This document shows positions 35,419-44,826 of a stretch of 64,000 bases of DNA, piece by piece. The translations under genes were made by a program, and so were the position numbers. Position 1 is the first letter of the stretch, and each line of letters begins with the position of its first letter. The stretch is from Clostridia bacterium (GTDB taxonomy: Bacteria; Bacillota; Clostridia; Acetivibrionales; DSM-2933). The notes below the pieces were generated by a model. That model made no database searches. It saw nothing but the letters and a program-made list of their open reading frames with translations, and was not told the DNA's origin. The stretch is taken from contig JAOABQ010000109.1 of assembly GCA_026418275.1 (NCBI GenBank), positions 49,461-113,460 on the forward strand, in the 5' to 3' direction.

Positions 35419-37464
35419 TTATCCTAAGCCTAATAGATTTCCACCTTGATATATCAAAAAGGCAACAATCCATGCGATAGCTGTTTGATAACCTATGGTA
35501 AAAAGCGTCCATTTCCATAAGTTCATTTCTCTTTTGATAGCCCCAAAGGCTGCAACGCAAGGCATGTAAAGGAGTGTAAAGGCCATAAAGGCATATGCTT
35601 TTAACGGAGTAAAGTACATCTGCAGTGCTGCTGACAACTCTATCGAATTTTCTGCCACTTCCCCTACACCCGACAATATACCCAATGTAGATACAACCAC
35701 CTCTTTTGCAACCAATCCGGTCAACAAGGCAACCGCCGCTCTCCAGTCGTCTAAACCCAACGGAACAAATATCGGTACGACAGCCTTCCCTATGCTGCCC
35801 ATGATGCTTTCTCCCGGATCTTCCACCATCTGAAGGGAGCCGCTGAAGGTTTGCAGAAACCATATCACTACAGCAGCCGCAAAAATAACTGTACCTGCCT
35901 TTTTAACAAAACCTTTGCCCCGATCCAGCATATGAATTAAAATACCTTTCAGGGTAGGTATCCTGTAAGGGGGAAGTTCCATGACAAACGGAGCAACCTC
36001 TCCTTTAAGCAAGAATTTCTTCAGAATAATTCCCGATAAAACTGCAACAACAATTCCAAGTACATAAATCGAGAAAATAACCATTCCCTGGTTCTGTGCA
36101 AAGAAGGCGGCTGCAAAAAGAGCATATACCGGTAATCTGGCACCGCAGGACATAAATGGTGTAAGGATAATGGTCAGCCTTCTGTCTTTTTCATTTTCAA
36201 GGGTTCTGGATGCCATGACTGCCGGTACACTGCACCCAAAGCCCATAAGCATCGGTATGAATGATTTTCCGCTTAGTCCAAGCTTTCTTAATATTCTGTC
36301 CATCACAAAAGCAGCTCTTGCCATATACCCGCTGTCTTCAAGCAAAGATAAGAAAAAGAAGACAATCATGATCTGTGGAACAAACACCAACATACTGCCC
36401 ATACCAGCCAAAATTCCATCAATAATCAATGCTTTCAGCCACTCCGCTGCTCCACCCGCTTCGAGCCAGGAAGTAACCTTACCTGCTATTGTTTCATTTA
36501 TAAATGTGTCAAGCCAGTCAATAGTAAAGGAACCTAGTGGACCAAAGGAAACCTGAAATATGGCAAACATAACTGCAAGAAAGATAGGTATCGCAAGGAT
36601 TCTATTGGTTACCACCCTGTCAATTTTATCCGATAGGGTTAGAGAATTACCCTTAACTTTCTTCTTTACAGTTTTGGAAATAATATCGGATATAAAACTG
36701 TACCGGTTGTCAGCAATCAAAGTTTCCATATCATTGTCATATTTCCGCTCCAATTCCTCACGGAAGCCTTTAATATCCGCCATTAGTGTTATCGGCACAT
36801 TTAATTTTTCTTTGATTTTTTCATCATCTTCTAAAAGCTTAAGTGCTACCCACCTTGAGTTATACTTTTTCTTTTCAACCAGGGGCTGAATCAGAGCCTG
36901 TACTTTTTCCAGGCTTTGCTCTATTGCACCGTGAAACACCTTGCATTTACCGGCAGATCCTGCTGCTATTGAACTCTGAGCCGACTCGAGGGCTTTTTCA
37001 ACAATTTCATTGATTCCCATTCCCTTGCTTGCAGATGCAGCTAAAACAGGAACACCCAAGTATCCCGAAAGGTTTTCGATGTTTATATCATCCTGCCGTG
37101 ATATAACAACATCCATCATATTGAGTGCAACCACAACAGGAATTCCAAGCTCAATTAGCTGGGTTGTAAGATACAGGTTTCTTTCGATATTCGTAGCATC
37201 AACAATATTGATTACTACATCAGGCTTTTCATCTACTATATAGTCTCTGGCAATGACTTCTTCCATGGTATATGGTGAAAGAGAATAGATTCCCGGCAAA
37301 TCGACAATTTTTATATCTTCCTTAAACTTTCTAGCCTTTCCTTCCTTTTTCTCGACAGTAACTCCCGGCCAATTTCCAACATACTGGGTGCTGCCGGTTA
37401 TTTCATTAAACATGGTGGTTTTACCCGAGTTGGGATTTCCGACCAAAGCAAACGTATAAGACAT
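35419..37464 (-). CDS. feoB: Ferrous iron transport protein B
   Basis: 681 aa. N-terminal G domain: G1 GNPNSGKTT, G3 DLPGIYSLSPYT, G4 NMMD, then a helical GDI-like domain, then 8 or so membrane helices with the conserved GCSVPA and SCGARLPVY Cys motifs. It moves Fe2+ into the cell. AAGGGG ribosome site, preceded by a perfect Fur-like palindrome. Part of feoA-feoA-feoB-Cys-rich gene order. Confidence 0.96.
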   Translation of the reverse strand: MSYTFALVGNPNSGKTTMFNEITGSTQYVGNWPGVTVEKKEGKARKFKEDIKIVDLPGIYSLSPYTMEEVIARDYIVDEKPDVVINIVDATNIERNLYLTTQLIELGIPVVVALNMMDVVISRQDDINIENLSGYLGVPVLAASASKGMGINEIVEKALESAQSSIAAGSAGKCKVFHGAIEQSLEKVQALIQPLVEKKKYNSRWVALKLLEDDEKIKEKLNVPITLMADIKGFREELERKYDNDMETLIADNRYSFISDIISKTVKKKVKGNSLTLSDKIDRVVTNRILAIPIFLAVMFAIFQVSFGPLGSFTIDWLDTFINETIAGKVTSWLEAGGAAEWLKALIIDGILAGMGSMLVFVPQIMIVFFFLSLLEDSGYMARAAFVMDRILRKLGLSGKSFIPMLMGFGCSVPAVMASRTLENEKDRRLTIILTPFMSCGARLPVYALFAAAFFAQNQGMVIFSIYVLGIVVAVLSGIILKKFLLKGEVAPFVMELPPYRIPTLKGILIHMLDRGKGFVKKAGTVIFAAAVVIWFLQTFSGSLQMVEDPGESIMGSIGKAVVPIFVPLGLDDWRAAVALLTGLVAKEVVVSTLGILSGVGEVAENSIELSAALQMYFTPLKAYAFMAFTLLYMPCVAAFGAIKREMNLWKWTLFTIGYQTAIAWIVAFLIYQGGNLLGLG

Positions 37465-37484
37465 TGATAAGCCCCTTCCATATC

Positions 37485-37505
37485 AATTGATAACCATTAT
37501 CAATT
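37485..37505. promoter_or_regulatory. Fur box upstream of feoB
   Basis: Perfect palindrome AATTGATAA-CCA-TTATCAATT, containing the 7-1-7 core TGATAAC-C-ATTATCA of Gram-positive Fur sites; 20 nt before the feoB start. Confidence 0.7.
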
Positions 37506-37549
37506 ATGGTTTAAAAAATTTGCTACTCTTTTTCCTCAAGTAGCATTGT

Positions 37550-37774
37550 TTACTCAATTATTATATTTTCTGCTTCTGATTTTCTGAAGGTTAGTTCATA
37601 TCCCCTGATATTAACCTCAATAGGGTCTCCAAATGGTGCAACCTTTCTTACCAAAACCTCTGCACCCCGGGTAACACCCATATCCATAAGTCTTCTTTTT
37701 ACAGCGCCTTCACCCGTAATATTTTTAATTACAGCTTTATCGCCAGGCTTTAACTCCTTTAAAGTCTTATTCAC
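37550..37774 (-). CDS. feoA: FeoA-type SH3-like protein
   Basis: 74 aa. FeoA fold: LKPGDKAVIKNI, RRLMDMGVTRGAEV, DPIEVNIRGYELTFRKSEA. GTG start at 37774 with AGAGGGGTG upstream. It works with FeoB in ferrous iron uptake. Second of two feoA genes in tandem. Confidence 0.92.
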   Translation of the reverse strand: MNKTLKELKPGDKAVIKNITGEGAVKRRLMDMGVTRGAEVLVRKVAPFGDPIEVNIRGYELTFRKSEAENIIIE

Positions 37775-37790
37775 TTCGAAACACCCCTCT

Positions 37791-38006
37791 TTAAATTTGT
37801 ACTATCAATTGACTGGCTATTCCTTTGCTGAGTGCAAGTCTTGAACCTTTTATAGAAACAATAAGATTGCCGCCAGTCTCGGAAATGATTGATACTAAAA
37901 CGCCGGGGACTACACCGAGTCCTTCCAGATATTTTCTAGTGGTTCCCTTTGCCCTGCATCCATTTATAACTGCTTCTTTACCTACACATAACATTGTTAG
38001 CGGCAT
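37791..38006 (-). CDS. feoA: FeoA-type SH3-like protein, second copy
   Basis: 71 aa. VGKEAVINGCRAKGTTRKYLEGLGVVPGV and GGNLIVSIKGSRLALSKGIA give a divergent FeoA. GGAGGTGG ribosome site. First gene of the feo operon, directly behind a Fur box. It lies 16 nt ahead of the other feoA. Confidence 0.9.
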   Translation of the reverse strand: MPLTMLCVGKEAVINGCRAKGTTRKYLEGLGVVPGVLVSIISETGGNLIVSIKGSRLALSKGIASQLIVQI

Positions 38007-38049
38007 AATTCCACCTCCAAAATTCTCACATTTATATTGTATTCTAATT

Positions 38050-38068
38050 GATAATGATTGTCAATATC
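38050..38068. promoter_or_regulatory. Fur box upstream of the feo operon
   Basis: GATAATGATTGTCAATATC matches the 19-bp Fur consensus GATAATGATAATCATTATC at 16 positions; 44 nt before the first feoA. Confidence 0.75.
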
Positions 38069-38191
38069 AATAACGTAAATTAACTCGCAAGTTGTCCCCC
38101 TATAACTATAGAACAAGCAAATGAGTTCTGGCTGCAAATGAAATATACTCACAATTTTGTTTTGTGGATTACTGTAAGATTTCCGCAAAAG

Positions 38192-38229
38192 GAAAGAGGT
38201 CCGGAACTTATTAGTTCCGGACCTCTTTC
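38192..38229. terminator. Strong hairpin terminator after tRNA-Val
   Basis: A perfect 17-bp stem GAAAGAGGTCCGGAACT with a TATT loop. On the minus strand it is followed by CTTTT; it lies just beyond the tRNA-Val 3' end and may also stop rightward transcription. Confidence 0.8.
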
Positions 38230-38235
38230 ATGATT

Positions 38236-38311
38236 TGGTGGGCACTATAGGGCTCGAACCTATGACCCCCTGCTTGTAAGGCAGGTGCTCCCCCAGCTGA
38301 GCTAAGCGCCC
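38236..38311 (-). tRNA. tRNA-Val (UAC anticodon)
   Basis: Minus-strand cloverleaf: acceptor GGGCGCT/AGTGCCC, D arm TAGCTCAGCTGGGGGAGC, anticodon loop CTTACAA, T arm GGTTCGAGCCC, encoded CCA at 38236-38238. Confidence 0.95.
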
Positions 38312-38379
38312 AAATCTCATTACCTCACGGCAGAATTTATTATAACACCAATTTCATATAAAAGTCAATTGGTATTTTT

Positions 38380-39780
38380 TTACGTCCCTTTCTCGTTTCT
38401 AGCAAGGGATGTAAAAATACCTACAAATGAAAATACTGTAAGAATTATAAATATCAACTTCATACTATTGACAAAAATTTCCTGGTTTTGGGATCCAATC
38501 TGGACCTTCCCGATATAAAGTGCAAAAACCAGCGTGACAATCCCCATACTCAGCATTTGTCCAACAAGCCGCATTGTTCCGATAATTCCGGAAGCCACTC
38601 CATAAAATTTCCGTTCTACCGAAGTCATAATGGCGTTGGTATTAGGTGAAGAGAAAAGCGCCAAACCAAGACCTAAAATAATCAGGCACCCCATTATAAA
38701 CAATAAACTTGTATCCTTGCTGAGAAAAATTAATGGAAATAGACCAAGGGTCGTTAGCACCATTCCCATGGAAGCAATAATTTGAGGCTTCTTTTTATCG
38801 GAAAATTTTCCGGCTAAAGGAGAGAATATTACCTGGACTACGGGTTGGACAACAAGAATAATACCGACCATACGGGAATCAAAATCCTTGGCATATTGCA
38901 AATAAAGACTAAGTAAATACCCTACGGCAAAAGTTGCACTGTAATTAATTAATGTGGCAATACATGAAAAGAGAAACACCTTGTTCTTTAAAAATAGTGC
39001 TGTATTTAGAACAGGACTCTTTATTTTTGCTTCATAAATACCGAATATAAGGATCCCCACCATCCCTAAGGCAATTAAGAAATACCCTAAAAACCTGGGT
39101 AGCATTGAAAATCCGTACATGATCGTTGACAATGATATCCCATAAATCAAAGATCCGGTCAGATCAAATTTTTCCCCTCTTGCCTCAGCCCACTCCTGCC
39201 CCTTTAACTTATACAGGGCAAACAAAACTGCTGCCACGCCAAAGGGAACATTCACAAGAAAAATGCTTCGCCACCCAAACCCATTGGTTAAAATGCCGCC
39301 TAAAAAAGGTCCCAGGGAAAGACCCAAATAAACAACGGCTACACTAATTCCCAAGACCCTTCCTCTCTCTTCGGCAGGGAAAGCAGATGTCAGTATAGCC
39401 ACCCCCGTTCCCAAAATCATAGCACTTCCTAAGCCTTGAACCGCTCTAAAACTAATAAACATTGCAGAAGATTGTGAAATAGCGCAGAGTAAGGAGGCAG
39501 CGGTAAAAATAGCAATACCCAAAACATACATTTTCTTTCTACCGTAAATATCTGCAAGTCTTCCGAATGGAACCAGGAATACTGCCGCAGCTAATAAATA
39601 AGATGTTGCAACCCAATTGAGCAGGATTGCATTCATTCCAAATTCCTTTTCTATCGGACGAAGTATAACATTGACTGCGGAAACCATAAAGGGTGAAATA
39701 AATAATCCCAGAGATGCTACAAAAAGAATAAGTACCCGGTTTACTTTGTTTGCATTTTTTACCGTATCTTGCTTATGCAT
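38380..39780 (-). CDS. MFS drug exporter, DHA2 (14-helix) type
   Basis: 466 aa, 14 predicted membrane helices. Motif A PFGRLADIYGRKKMYVLG after helix 2, RAVQGLGSAMILGTG in helix 4, motif C GLSLGPFLGGILTNGFGWRSIFLVNVP in helix 5 (listed by key residues; G and P typical of antiporters). Proton-driven efflux of drugs or metabolites is the usual function. No regulator gene is adjacent. AGGAAGTGG upstream is a modest ribosome site. Confidence 0.88.
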   Translation of the reverse strand: MHKQDTVKNANKVNRVLILFVASLGLFISPFMVSAVNVILRPIEKEFGMNAILLNWVATSYLLAAAVFLVPFGRLADIYGRKKMYVLGIAIFTAASLLCAISQSSAMFISFRAVQGLGSAMILGTGVAILTSAFPAEERGRVLGISVAVVYLGLSLGPFLGGILTNGFGWRSIFLVNVPFGVAAVLFALYKLKGQEWAEARGEKFDLTGSLIYGISLSTIMYGFSMLPRFLGYFLIALGMVGILIFGIYEAKIKSPVLNTALFLKNKVFLFSCIATLINYSATFAVGYLLSLYLQYAKDFDSRMVGIILVVQPVVQVIFSPLAGKFSDKKKPQIIASMGMVLTTLGLFPLIFLSKDTSLLFIMGCLIILGLGLALFSSPNTNAIMTSVERKFYGVASGIIGTMRLVGQMLSMGIVTLVFALYIGKVQIGSQNQEIFVNSMKLIFIILTVFSFVGIFTSLARNEKGT

Positions 39781-39966
39781 ATCCTATTACCACTTCCTAT
39801 AACTGATTTTCTTTAGTATTTACCACAAAATTATTCTATATAATTATCGGCTCATTTAACAATCATACATCTTCTTTATCAATAAATCCAGTCTCATTCA
39901 GGTTCATTCCTAAATAATTTTATAGCTCTCTTTTCAACACTCAATTTAAGTTTCTACATACATGAA

Positions 39967-40007
39967 ATAAAAAAAGGGCGCATACTTCCATTTAGGTACA
40001 CCCCCTT
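39967..40007 (-). terminator. Terminator of the S41 peptidase gene
   Basis: AAGGGGGTGTAC pairs with GTATGCGCCCTT (one mismatch) and runs into seven T on the minus strand, 50 nt beyond the stop at 40059. Confidence 0.75.
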
Positions 40008-40058
40008 CAGAATGATTCTTTGAATCATAATCTCTAATAAATATACTCTACTTAAACT

Positions 40059-41462
40059 TTATTTATTTTCTTTATGAATCAATTCTACTGCCATCTCCAT
40101 CGCCAAATCCTTTTGACGGATGCATTCCCCAATGGTAGGAACAACAGGGTAATCAGGCATGATCCCTCTACCTTGTGTCATACCTGAAACCGCAGCTTCA
40201 AATTTCATCATGGAATAATGGAATCTTATTTTTGTGTTTTTAAGGATGATATCCCCTGATCCGTCCGTACATACAAAGGATCCTCCAGTCTCTTCGCCAA
40301 TAAAGGTTCCGGTTTTATGGAACTTTAGCAAAGCGCACAAATGACCGGTAGAGGAGAAACTTGCTCCATTTGTCAGAACAAATAATTTGCCTTTAAAACG
40401 ATTGGGTGAGGGGACCACCGGCTGCGCAAGATCTGTGTAGAACGGGGTGCCATCCGTAAAATAAGGGCTTGCCTTGTTGATAAGGTATGAATATAAATGC
40501 GCTGTAGCATAAGGATCTCCTCCCCAATTATCGCGCAAGTCAAGAACAAGTTCGGATATCCCTTTTCCTTTCACATCCGAAAAGAACGCATCAATATATT
40601 TTTTAAATTGATTTCTCTGATCCTCCTCATAAAACGCGAAGGTTTTAACGGATAACACAGCATAATCTTTTTCAAATTTTCCGGAATAGGTCGGTTCTTC
40701 TTTTCCTTCCGTCCCATTTGTTTCTTTCCTTGCAGAATCAAGCTCTTCCTTATTGATTGCAGTTACACGTATTTTAAGTTCCTTTTGATTTCCAGGGTCA
40801 ATCACCGTGATATTGAAATCCTCAGGTGCGTCAACATAGGATAAGTACATTTCACTGAACCATTGATTCATAATATAAAACTTTCTAGAGGTATTGTATC
40901 CGTCAGCCGATATATTTTCTAAAAATATATTTATGATTTCCTTTATCCCTTTCCCATTAATATCTACAATCTCTCCTCCAACCGGAACCGGTTCTGATGC
41001 AAAGTTTTGGCAAATATACGCCTTATCTTCCAAAACTTTTATTGATAAGGGCATATACTTTCCATTCTTTTTCGCATATTCTTCAAACTCCTTGGAAAAG
41101 TTTAAGCTGGTGTGACCGCAATTCAATTTGGAAACGATAGGAGATAGAATTTTATTAAATTCCAGTTCATCCATACTATCTTTTAATAAAGTATATTGCT
41201 TTTCAAGCATCTCATCCAGTTCCTTTTGATTTGCAAATAACTTAGGATGTTCTGTCCCAATAATTTTTTTGACCTGCTGGAAATCCTCCTGAAGCTCCGG
41301 CAGTGTATATGTTTTAAATGAAGCCATTCTTTTTATTTCATTCCTTCTGTTTTTTTCAGATTGACTGCTGTCAACTTTCCTTGTATTGCCGGAACTGCAG
41401 CTGCAAAATAGACAGATTATTAAGATTAGAGTGGTTACAAAAGTAAATTGCCGTTTCATCAT
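40059..41462 (-). CDS. S41 family (C-terminal processing-like) peptidase, lipoprotein
   Basis: 467 aa. Signal with lipobox LFCSC, helical region to about 100, PDZ-like middle (GGEIVDINGKGIKEII), then the tail-specific protease domain: LVLDLRDNWGGD, FVLTNGASFSSTGHL with the nucleophile Ser, and GEETGG. The catalytic Lys of CtpA-type enzymes is not clear, as in many S41 lipoproteins that use Ser-Glu or another partner. Start at the MMKRQ ATG, with GAGGAG 7 nt upstream. Substrate unknown. Confidence 0.85.
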   Translation of the reverse strand: MMKRQFTFVTTLILIICLFCSCSSGNTRKVDSSQSEKNRRNEIKRMASFKTYTLPELQEDFQQVKKIIGTEHPKLFANQKELDEMLEKQYTLLKDSMDELEFNKILSPIVSKLNCGHTSLNFSKEFEEYAKKNGKYMPLSIKVLEDKAYICQNFASEPVPVGGEIVDINGKGIKEIINIFLENISADGYNTSRKFYIMNQWFSEMYLSYVDAPEDFNITVIDPGNQKELKIRVTAINKEELDSARKETNGTEGKEEPTYSGKFEKDYAVLSVKTFAFYEEDQRNQFKKYIDAFFSDVKGKGISELVLDLRDNWGGDPYATAHLYSYLINKASPYFTDGTPFYTDLAQPVVPSPNRFKGKLFVLTNGASFSSTGHLCALLKFHKTGTFIGEETGGSFVCTDGSGDIILKNTKIRFHYSMMKFEAAVSGMTQGRGIMPDYPVVPTIGECIRQKDLAMEMAVELIHKENK

Positions 41463-41623
41463 TAAAATTCTCCTCTTCTTTATATATGCCTTATACCATT
41501 CCTTCAATAAGTATATTTTATAATTTTTTATTGACTTCCAACAATATCACCCTAATCACAAAAATCTGTGTATCCGGTAATAATTTTTTATTACCTCCCA
41601 TTTGATCCTAAATATAAAGACCG

Positions 41624-42547
41624 CTACCGTTTCAGCGTCTTCTTCAAAAGCTTCAAGTAGTAATTTGCTTCCCGCAGCACATGGTCACTCAAAAGGGGAA
41701 GGATTATAGCCCTGATTTTACATTCCAGCAGTCCTTGGGTTCCCTGTACTTTAAAATCTCTGAGTTCCGTTGTGGCTTTGAGGCTTTCTTCTGTAACTTT
41801 CACCAGGGACCCCATCTCTTTTGCAGCTTCCTTTACCTTTTTTGTGAGTTCGTCAAACTCATTGGAAAAAATATTTGCAGTTTTTATCAACGCTTCCTCT
41901 GAAGGGTCCAAGAGTCCCCGAATAAACTTTGCGTGGTCTCCCATGATATGGTTCCAAAACATTTCGTTTTGTAAAGCTTCTTTTTCCAGGTTAATTGCCT
42001 CATGCTGCTGAAGTCTTGTAAGCATCCCTATGTAAAATTTGGCTTCCATAATCAGGTGCTCCAGCATGGAAGGGTATACGGATGTAAAGGCTTTACAGCT
42101 TGCTACATCGGAAAATACCTTTGTTTTAAATTGAATGACAATGTTAACATATTCGATCATTTTTTGATTAAGCATGAATACCCGCTGTTCCAATAAAGGA
42201 GTATAAACCGCATTAAAGCTTCCTGTTAGCGCAATTTCAGCCTGTGTTACCCCTGTGTCGATATAAATTCCCGTATAATATTGCGTTGCGAGTTCTGCCT
42301 TTAATGTAAATGGTGTAACATATTCACCCGAAGTGGATAAATCCGGTTTTATGACTCCCCTGGAAAGTGCTATAACCTCAGCCAGGAGACTGTTTAACTG
42401 CATTTTAAGTTGACATGCTTCACCTGCCAAATCTGCATCTTTCACAGTAAATGAAGCCTCCATAAAGGTAAGGTGCTCTCTTATAATTCTGGCAAAAAAC
42501 AAGTTGAGCTCCAATGATTTTCTTATAAAGTCAGCCCTGTTCAACAT
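41624..42547 (-). CDS. DUF2935 family protein
   Basis: 307 aa, two four-helix-bundle repeats. HLTFMEASF near residue 25 and WNHIMGDHAKFIRGLLDPSEE near residue 185 match the DUF2935 pattern (HxxFM/E..., MxxHAxF), which looks like a ferritin- or hemerythrin-like metal-binding bundle in spore-forming Firmicutes. Start at MLNRADF, after AATAGGGG; longer frame to 42640 is unlikely. Function unknown. Confidence 0.82.
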   Translation of the reverse strand: MLNRADFIRKSLELNLFFARIIREHLTFMEASFTVKDADLAGEACQLKMQLNSLLAEVIALSRGVIKPDLSTSGEYVTPFTLKAELATQYYTGIYIDTGVTQAEIALTGSFNAVYTPLLEQRVFMLNQKMIEYVNIVIQFKTKVFSDVASCKAFTSVYPSMLEHLIMEAKFYIGMLTRLQQHEAINLEKEALQNEMFWNHIMGDHAKFIRGLLDPSEEALIKTANIFSNEFDELTKKVKEAAKEMGSLVKVTEESLKATTELRDFKVQGTQGLLECKIRAIILPLLSDHVLREANYYLKLLKKTLKR

Positions 42548-42817
42548 GAAAAACCCCCTATTCAATAATAATTCACCAAAATTGCAGATCATTACGCTAT
42601 ATACTATTATCCGTCTTTTCGTAATGTTACACCTTGACAAGCAAGCTGTAAGAATATTGCAATGAATATATAAGCAAGACAGTTCCCTGTCCCCATGAAA
42701 GGGGTTTCGATGACCTTAAAACGCTATAAATAGAAATAGTTTTGTAATTTTCTTTGGAACTTACAAGTAAATTGTAGTACTATAAAACTATATAATACTT
42801 ATGGAGGGTATAAAATC

Positions 42818-43168
42818 ATGCAGGCCAAAAAAGCAAAGAAACACTACCTGGGTCAAGACGGCTGTAAACGGATGAACTGCGCACAATCCATCATATGTGC
42901 TTTTAAAGAGAATTTTAACTTTAGTGAAGATATTGTAGAGTCCTTCAAGTCCTTTGGAGGAGGAAATGCACCCGATGGACTCTGCGGCGCATTTTATGCC
43001 GTTAAGTATATTATGGAACAGAAACGAAGTGAACAGCTTAACCTTTTTGAAAATTACTTTCTAGAGCATGCAGGCGCACTAAGCTGCCGTGATATTAAAG
43101 GGCTTAGGAAGCTTTCCTGCATTGGGTGCGTTGAAAAAAGTGCAGAATTTTTAGAAAGCTTAGGATAG
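42818..43168 (+). CDS. C_GCAxxG_C_C family Cys-rich protein
   Basis: 116 aa. MNCAQSIICAF, FGGGNAPDGLCGAFYA and a C-terminal LSCIGCVEKSAEF reproduce the C...GCAxxG...C..C pattern of a small redox-type family (here G-L-C-G-A). These proteins are thought to bind a metal or act in redox reactions in anaerobes. TGGAGGG ribosome site. Own terminator follows. Confidence 0.8.
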   Translation: MQAKKAKKHYLGQDGCKRMNCAQSIICAFKENFNFSEDIVESFKSFGGGNAPDGLCGAFYAVKYIMEQKRSEQLNLFENYFLEHAGALSCRDIKGLRKLSCIGCVEKSAEFLESLG

Positions 43169-43214
43169 AATTGAATACACATTAATGTCGTAGCAGTATT
43201 GCACAACAATTACC

Positions 43215-43252
43215 AAAAATCATCCGTACCTCATAAACGGATGATTTTTTAA
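43215..43252 (+). terminator. Terminator after the Cys-rich protein gene
   Basis: AAAAATCATCCGT pairs with ACGGATGATTTTT around a nine-base loop and continues into TTAATTTTT. Confidence 0.85.
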
Positions 43253-43269
43253 TTTTTAATTCTCTCAAT

Positions 43270-43591
43270 TAATTATAAAAAGCAGTATTTCAGAAAAGAA
43301 TTTGATTCGGATGAACAACCGGAAATCTATACGGATATTGATTCGAAAATTCAAAGATATACCCGATTATTATCGGTGTACACCGCCATGACGGTTTGTT
43401 TGGGTATGGCCCCAATCGGCCTTTCACTTTCTATGAATGCCATGGATAACGGTCCTTCTGATTTTATTAAGGGCTTATTTATGGAAATCGGTGTAGGATT
43501 TGAACTTTTTTTATTCTTATCATCGTCAGTATCAGTGAAAGAATTAGTAATCTCAAGAAACAAAAAGTGTAAATGGATGAAAAAACTATAG
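43270..43591 (+). pseudogene. Fragment of a membrane protein gene (DUF2812-like)
   Basis: An open frame with no start codon runs from about 43270: KQYFRKEFDSDEQPEIY, KIQRYTRLLSVY, then one or two membrane segments (MTVCLGMAPIGLSL, GVGFELFLFLSSSV) and a basic end. The first part recalls DUF2812 membrane proteins. The frame begins directly behind a terminator and lacks the N-terminal domain, so it is a truncated remnant. Confidence 0.5.
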
Positions 43592-43647
43592 GGAACCCCA
43601 TCTGGACTCCTTTTTGAATCTTATCTAAAATGTTTATAAGGAACTGA

Positions 43648-44256
43648 TTAAAAGTATAAGCTCAAAAACAACCATACAAAAAGGGCAGAATAGATTAACA
43701 TATTCCAGGTAAAGTGGTTGCCCTGGATATCAATCATATCATCTTTCACAGTCAGGTATTTTTCCCGCGATAAATTTTCCAGGTCAATTTTCAGCTTATG
43801 AAATTTGTGGTGCAATAAGACGCCCTGTTTAGGGTTTTGCAAGGAAAAGATGAATGGTACGTCTACTAACTCATTTTCATCCAGCATATTTCGAAAAGCA
43901 ATTTTGCGGATATGTTCCCTTTCATAGATATCAAAATATTTAAACTCATAAATATATCTCATATTGGTTTTATTTGCATGCCTTGTATCGTTTTTTGAAT
44001 ATGCGTACTTTAAATTGCATCGAATTAAGACCCCTGTTTTTAACAATTTAAAATAGGTAAGGTTTTTAAATATAAAATAGATTATGAATATACTACTAAG
44101 AAGAACAGTACCCAGCGCACCCTCAAATGACTTGGGATTTATTATGATAAGTGAAACAAACATAATAAGAACAAGTACAATCATCTGTATCCTTGTAAGT
44201 ACATATAACTTTGCCCTTTCCGAAATACTTCTTCGGATATCAAAAATATCATGCAT
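43648..44256 (-). CDS. Membrane protein downstream of the radical SAM cassette
   Basis: 202 aa. Two membrane helices near residues 22-42 and 48-68, a soluble beta-rich domain (DUF3592-like pattern YIYEFKYFD, VPFIFSLQNPKQGVLLHH) and a C-terminal helix. Good ribosome site (AAGGGGGG). Third gene of an apparent operon after a radical SAM enzyme and an Asn-tailed protein; it could serve in export or immunity for a modified product, but nothing specific proves it. Confidence 0.6.
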   Translation of the reverse strand: MHDIFDIRRSISERAKLYVLTRIQMIVLVLIMFVSLIIINPKSFEGALGTVLLSSIFIIYFIFKNLTYFKLLKTGVLIRCNLKYAYSKNDTRHANKTNMRYIYEFKYFDIYEREHIRKIAFRNMLDENELVDVPFIFSLQNPKQGVLLHHKFHKLKIDLENLSREKYLTVKDDMIDIQGNHFTWNMLIYSALFVWLFLSLYF

Positions 44257-44319
44257 TTATGACCCCCCCTTACAACTTTTCTTCCACACAGCGTCCCGCA
44301 GTTTATTTACCTATTGGAT

Positions 44320-44799
44320 TTACCCGTTATTGTTATTATTATTGTTGTTATTGTTATTATTGTTGTTATTTGTGCTGATTCCTCCTCTTCTGTTTCCCTG
44401 TAAGGGGTTGACAAGATTTGGATCGGGAACGGCATATGGAAATTCAACATGCTGGGAAGAACCGAAGATATCCGTTAAGCCGATATTTATCTGCTGGCCC
44501 TCCCTTAGATAGCCAAAATCAATAGGCACAGGAGAAACCCATATGGAACTGCCGTCAAACTTGTACGCCTCTCCCCTATTTGTAAGGAAGGAACATGCCC
44601 TTATATCCACCCCTCGACCATCTTCAAAAAAATAACAATAATGGCCCCTGTATAAAACAAACCGGCTTCTATGGGCATTATTTTGAGACAGAAAATTGTA
44701 GAGCCTAGCCTTCTCCTCTTCCGCTTCATCAATGTTTGAACCACTCACATAGCTTAAAAATAGGCCAATATTTCTTTTTAGCTCGTTGTCACCGTACAT
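44320..44799 (-). CDS. Small protein ending in a poly-Asn tract; possible radical SAM substrate
   Basis: 159 aa. A globular-looking N-terminal part (1-115) is followed by a Pro/Gly-rich hinge (VPDPNLVNPLQGNRRGGIST) and then fifteen consecutive Asn and a final Gly. The tract is coded by alternating AAT and AAC (44326-44370), so it is not one pure repeat. It starts 27 nt after the radical SAM/SPASM gene with AGAGGTG as ribosome site. A leader plus low-complexity C-terminus next to a SPASM enzyme is the arrangement of ribosomally made modified peptides; this role is inferred from context only. Confidence 0.65.
   Translation of the reverse strand: MYGDNELKRNIGLFLSYVSGSNIDEAEEEKARLYNFLSQNNAHRSRFVLYRGHYCYFFEDGRGVDIRACSFLTNRGEAYKFDGSSIWVSPVPIDFGYLREGQQINIGLTDIFGSSQHVEFPYAVPDPNLVNPLQGNRRGGISTNNNNNNNNNNNNNNNG
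44326..44370 (-). repeat. AAY trinucleotide repeat coding for Asn15
   Basis: Fifteen AAT/AAC codons in a row, seven AAC and eight AAT in irregular order, prone to slippage-based length change. Confidence 0.9.
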
Positions 44800-44826
44800 A
44801 TTTTCACCTCTTTGCCTAATTTTAAA

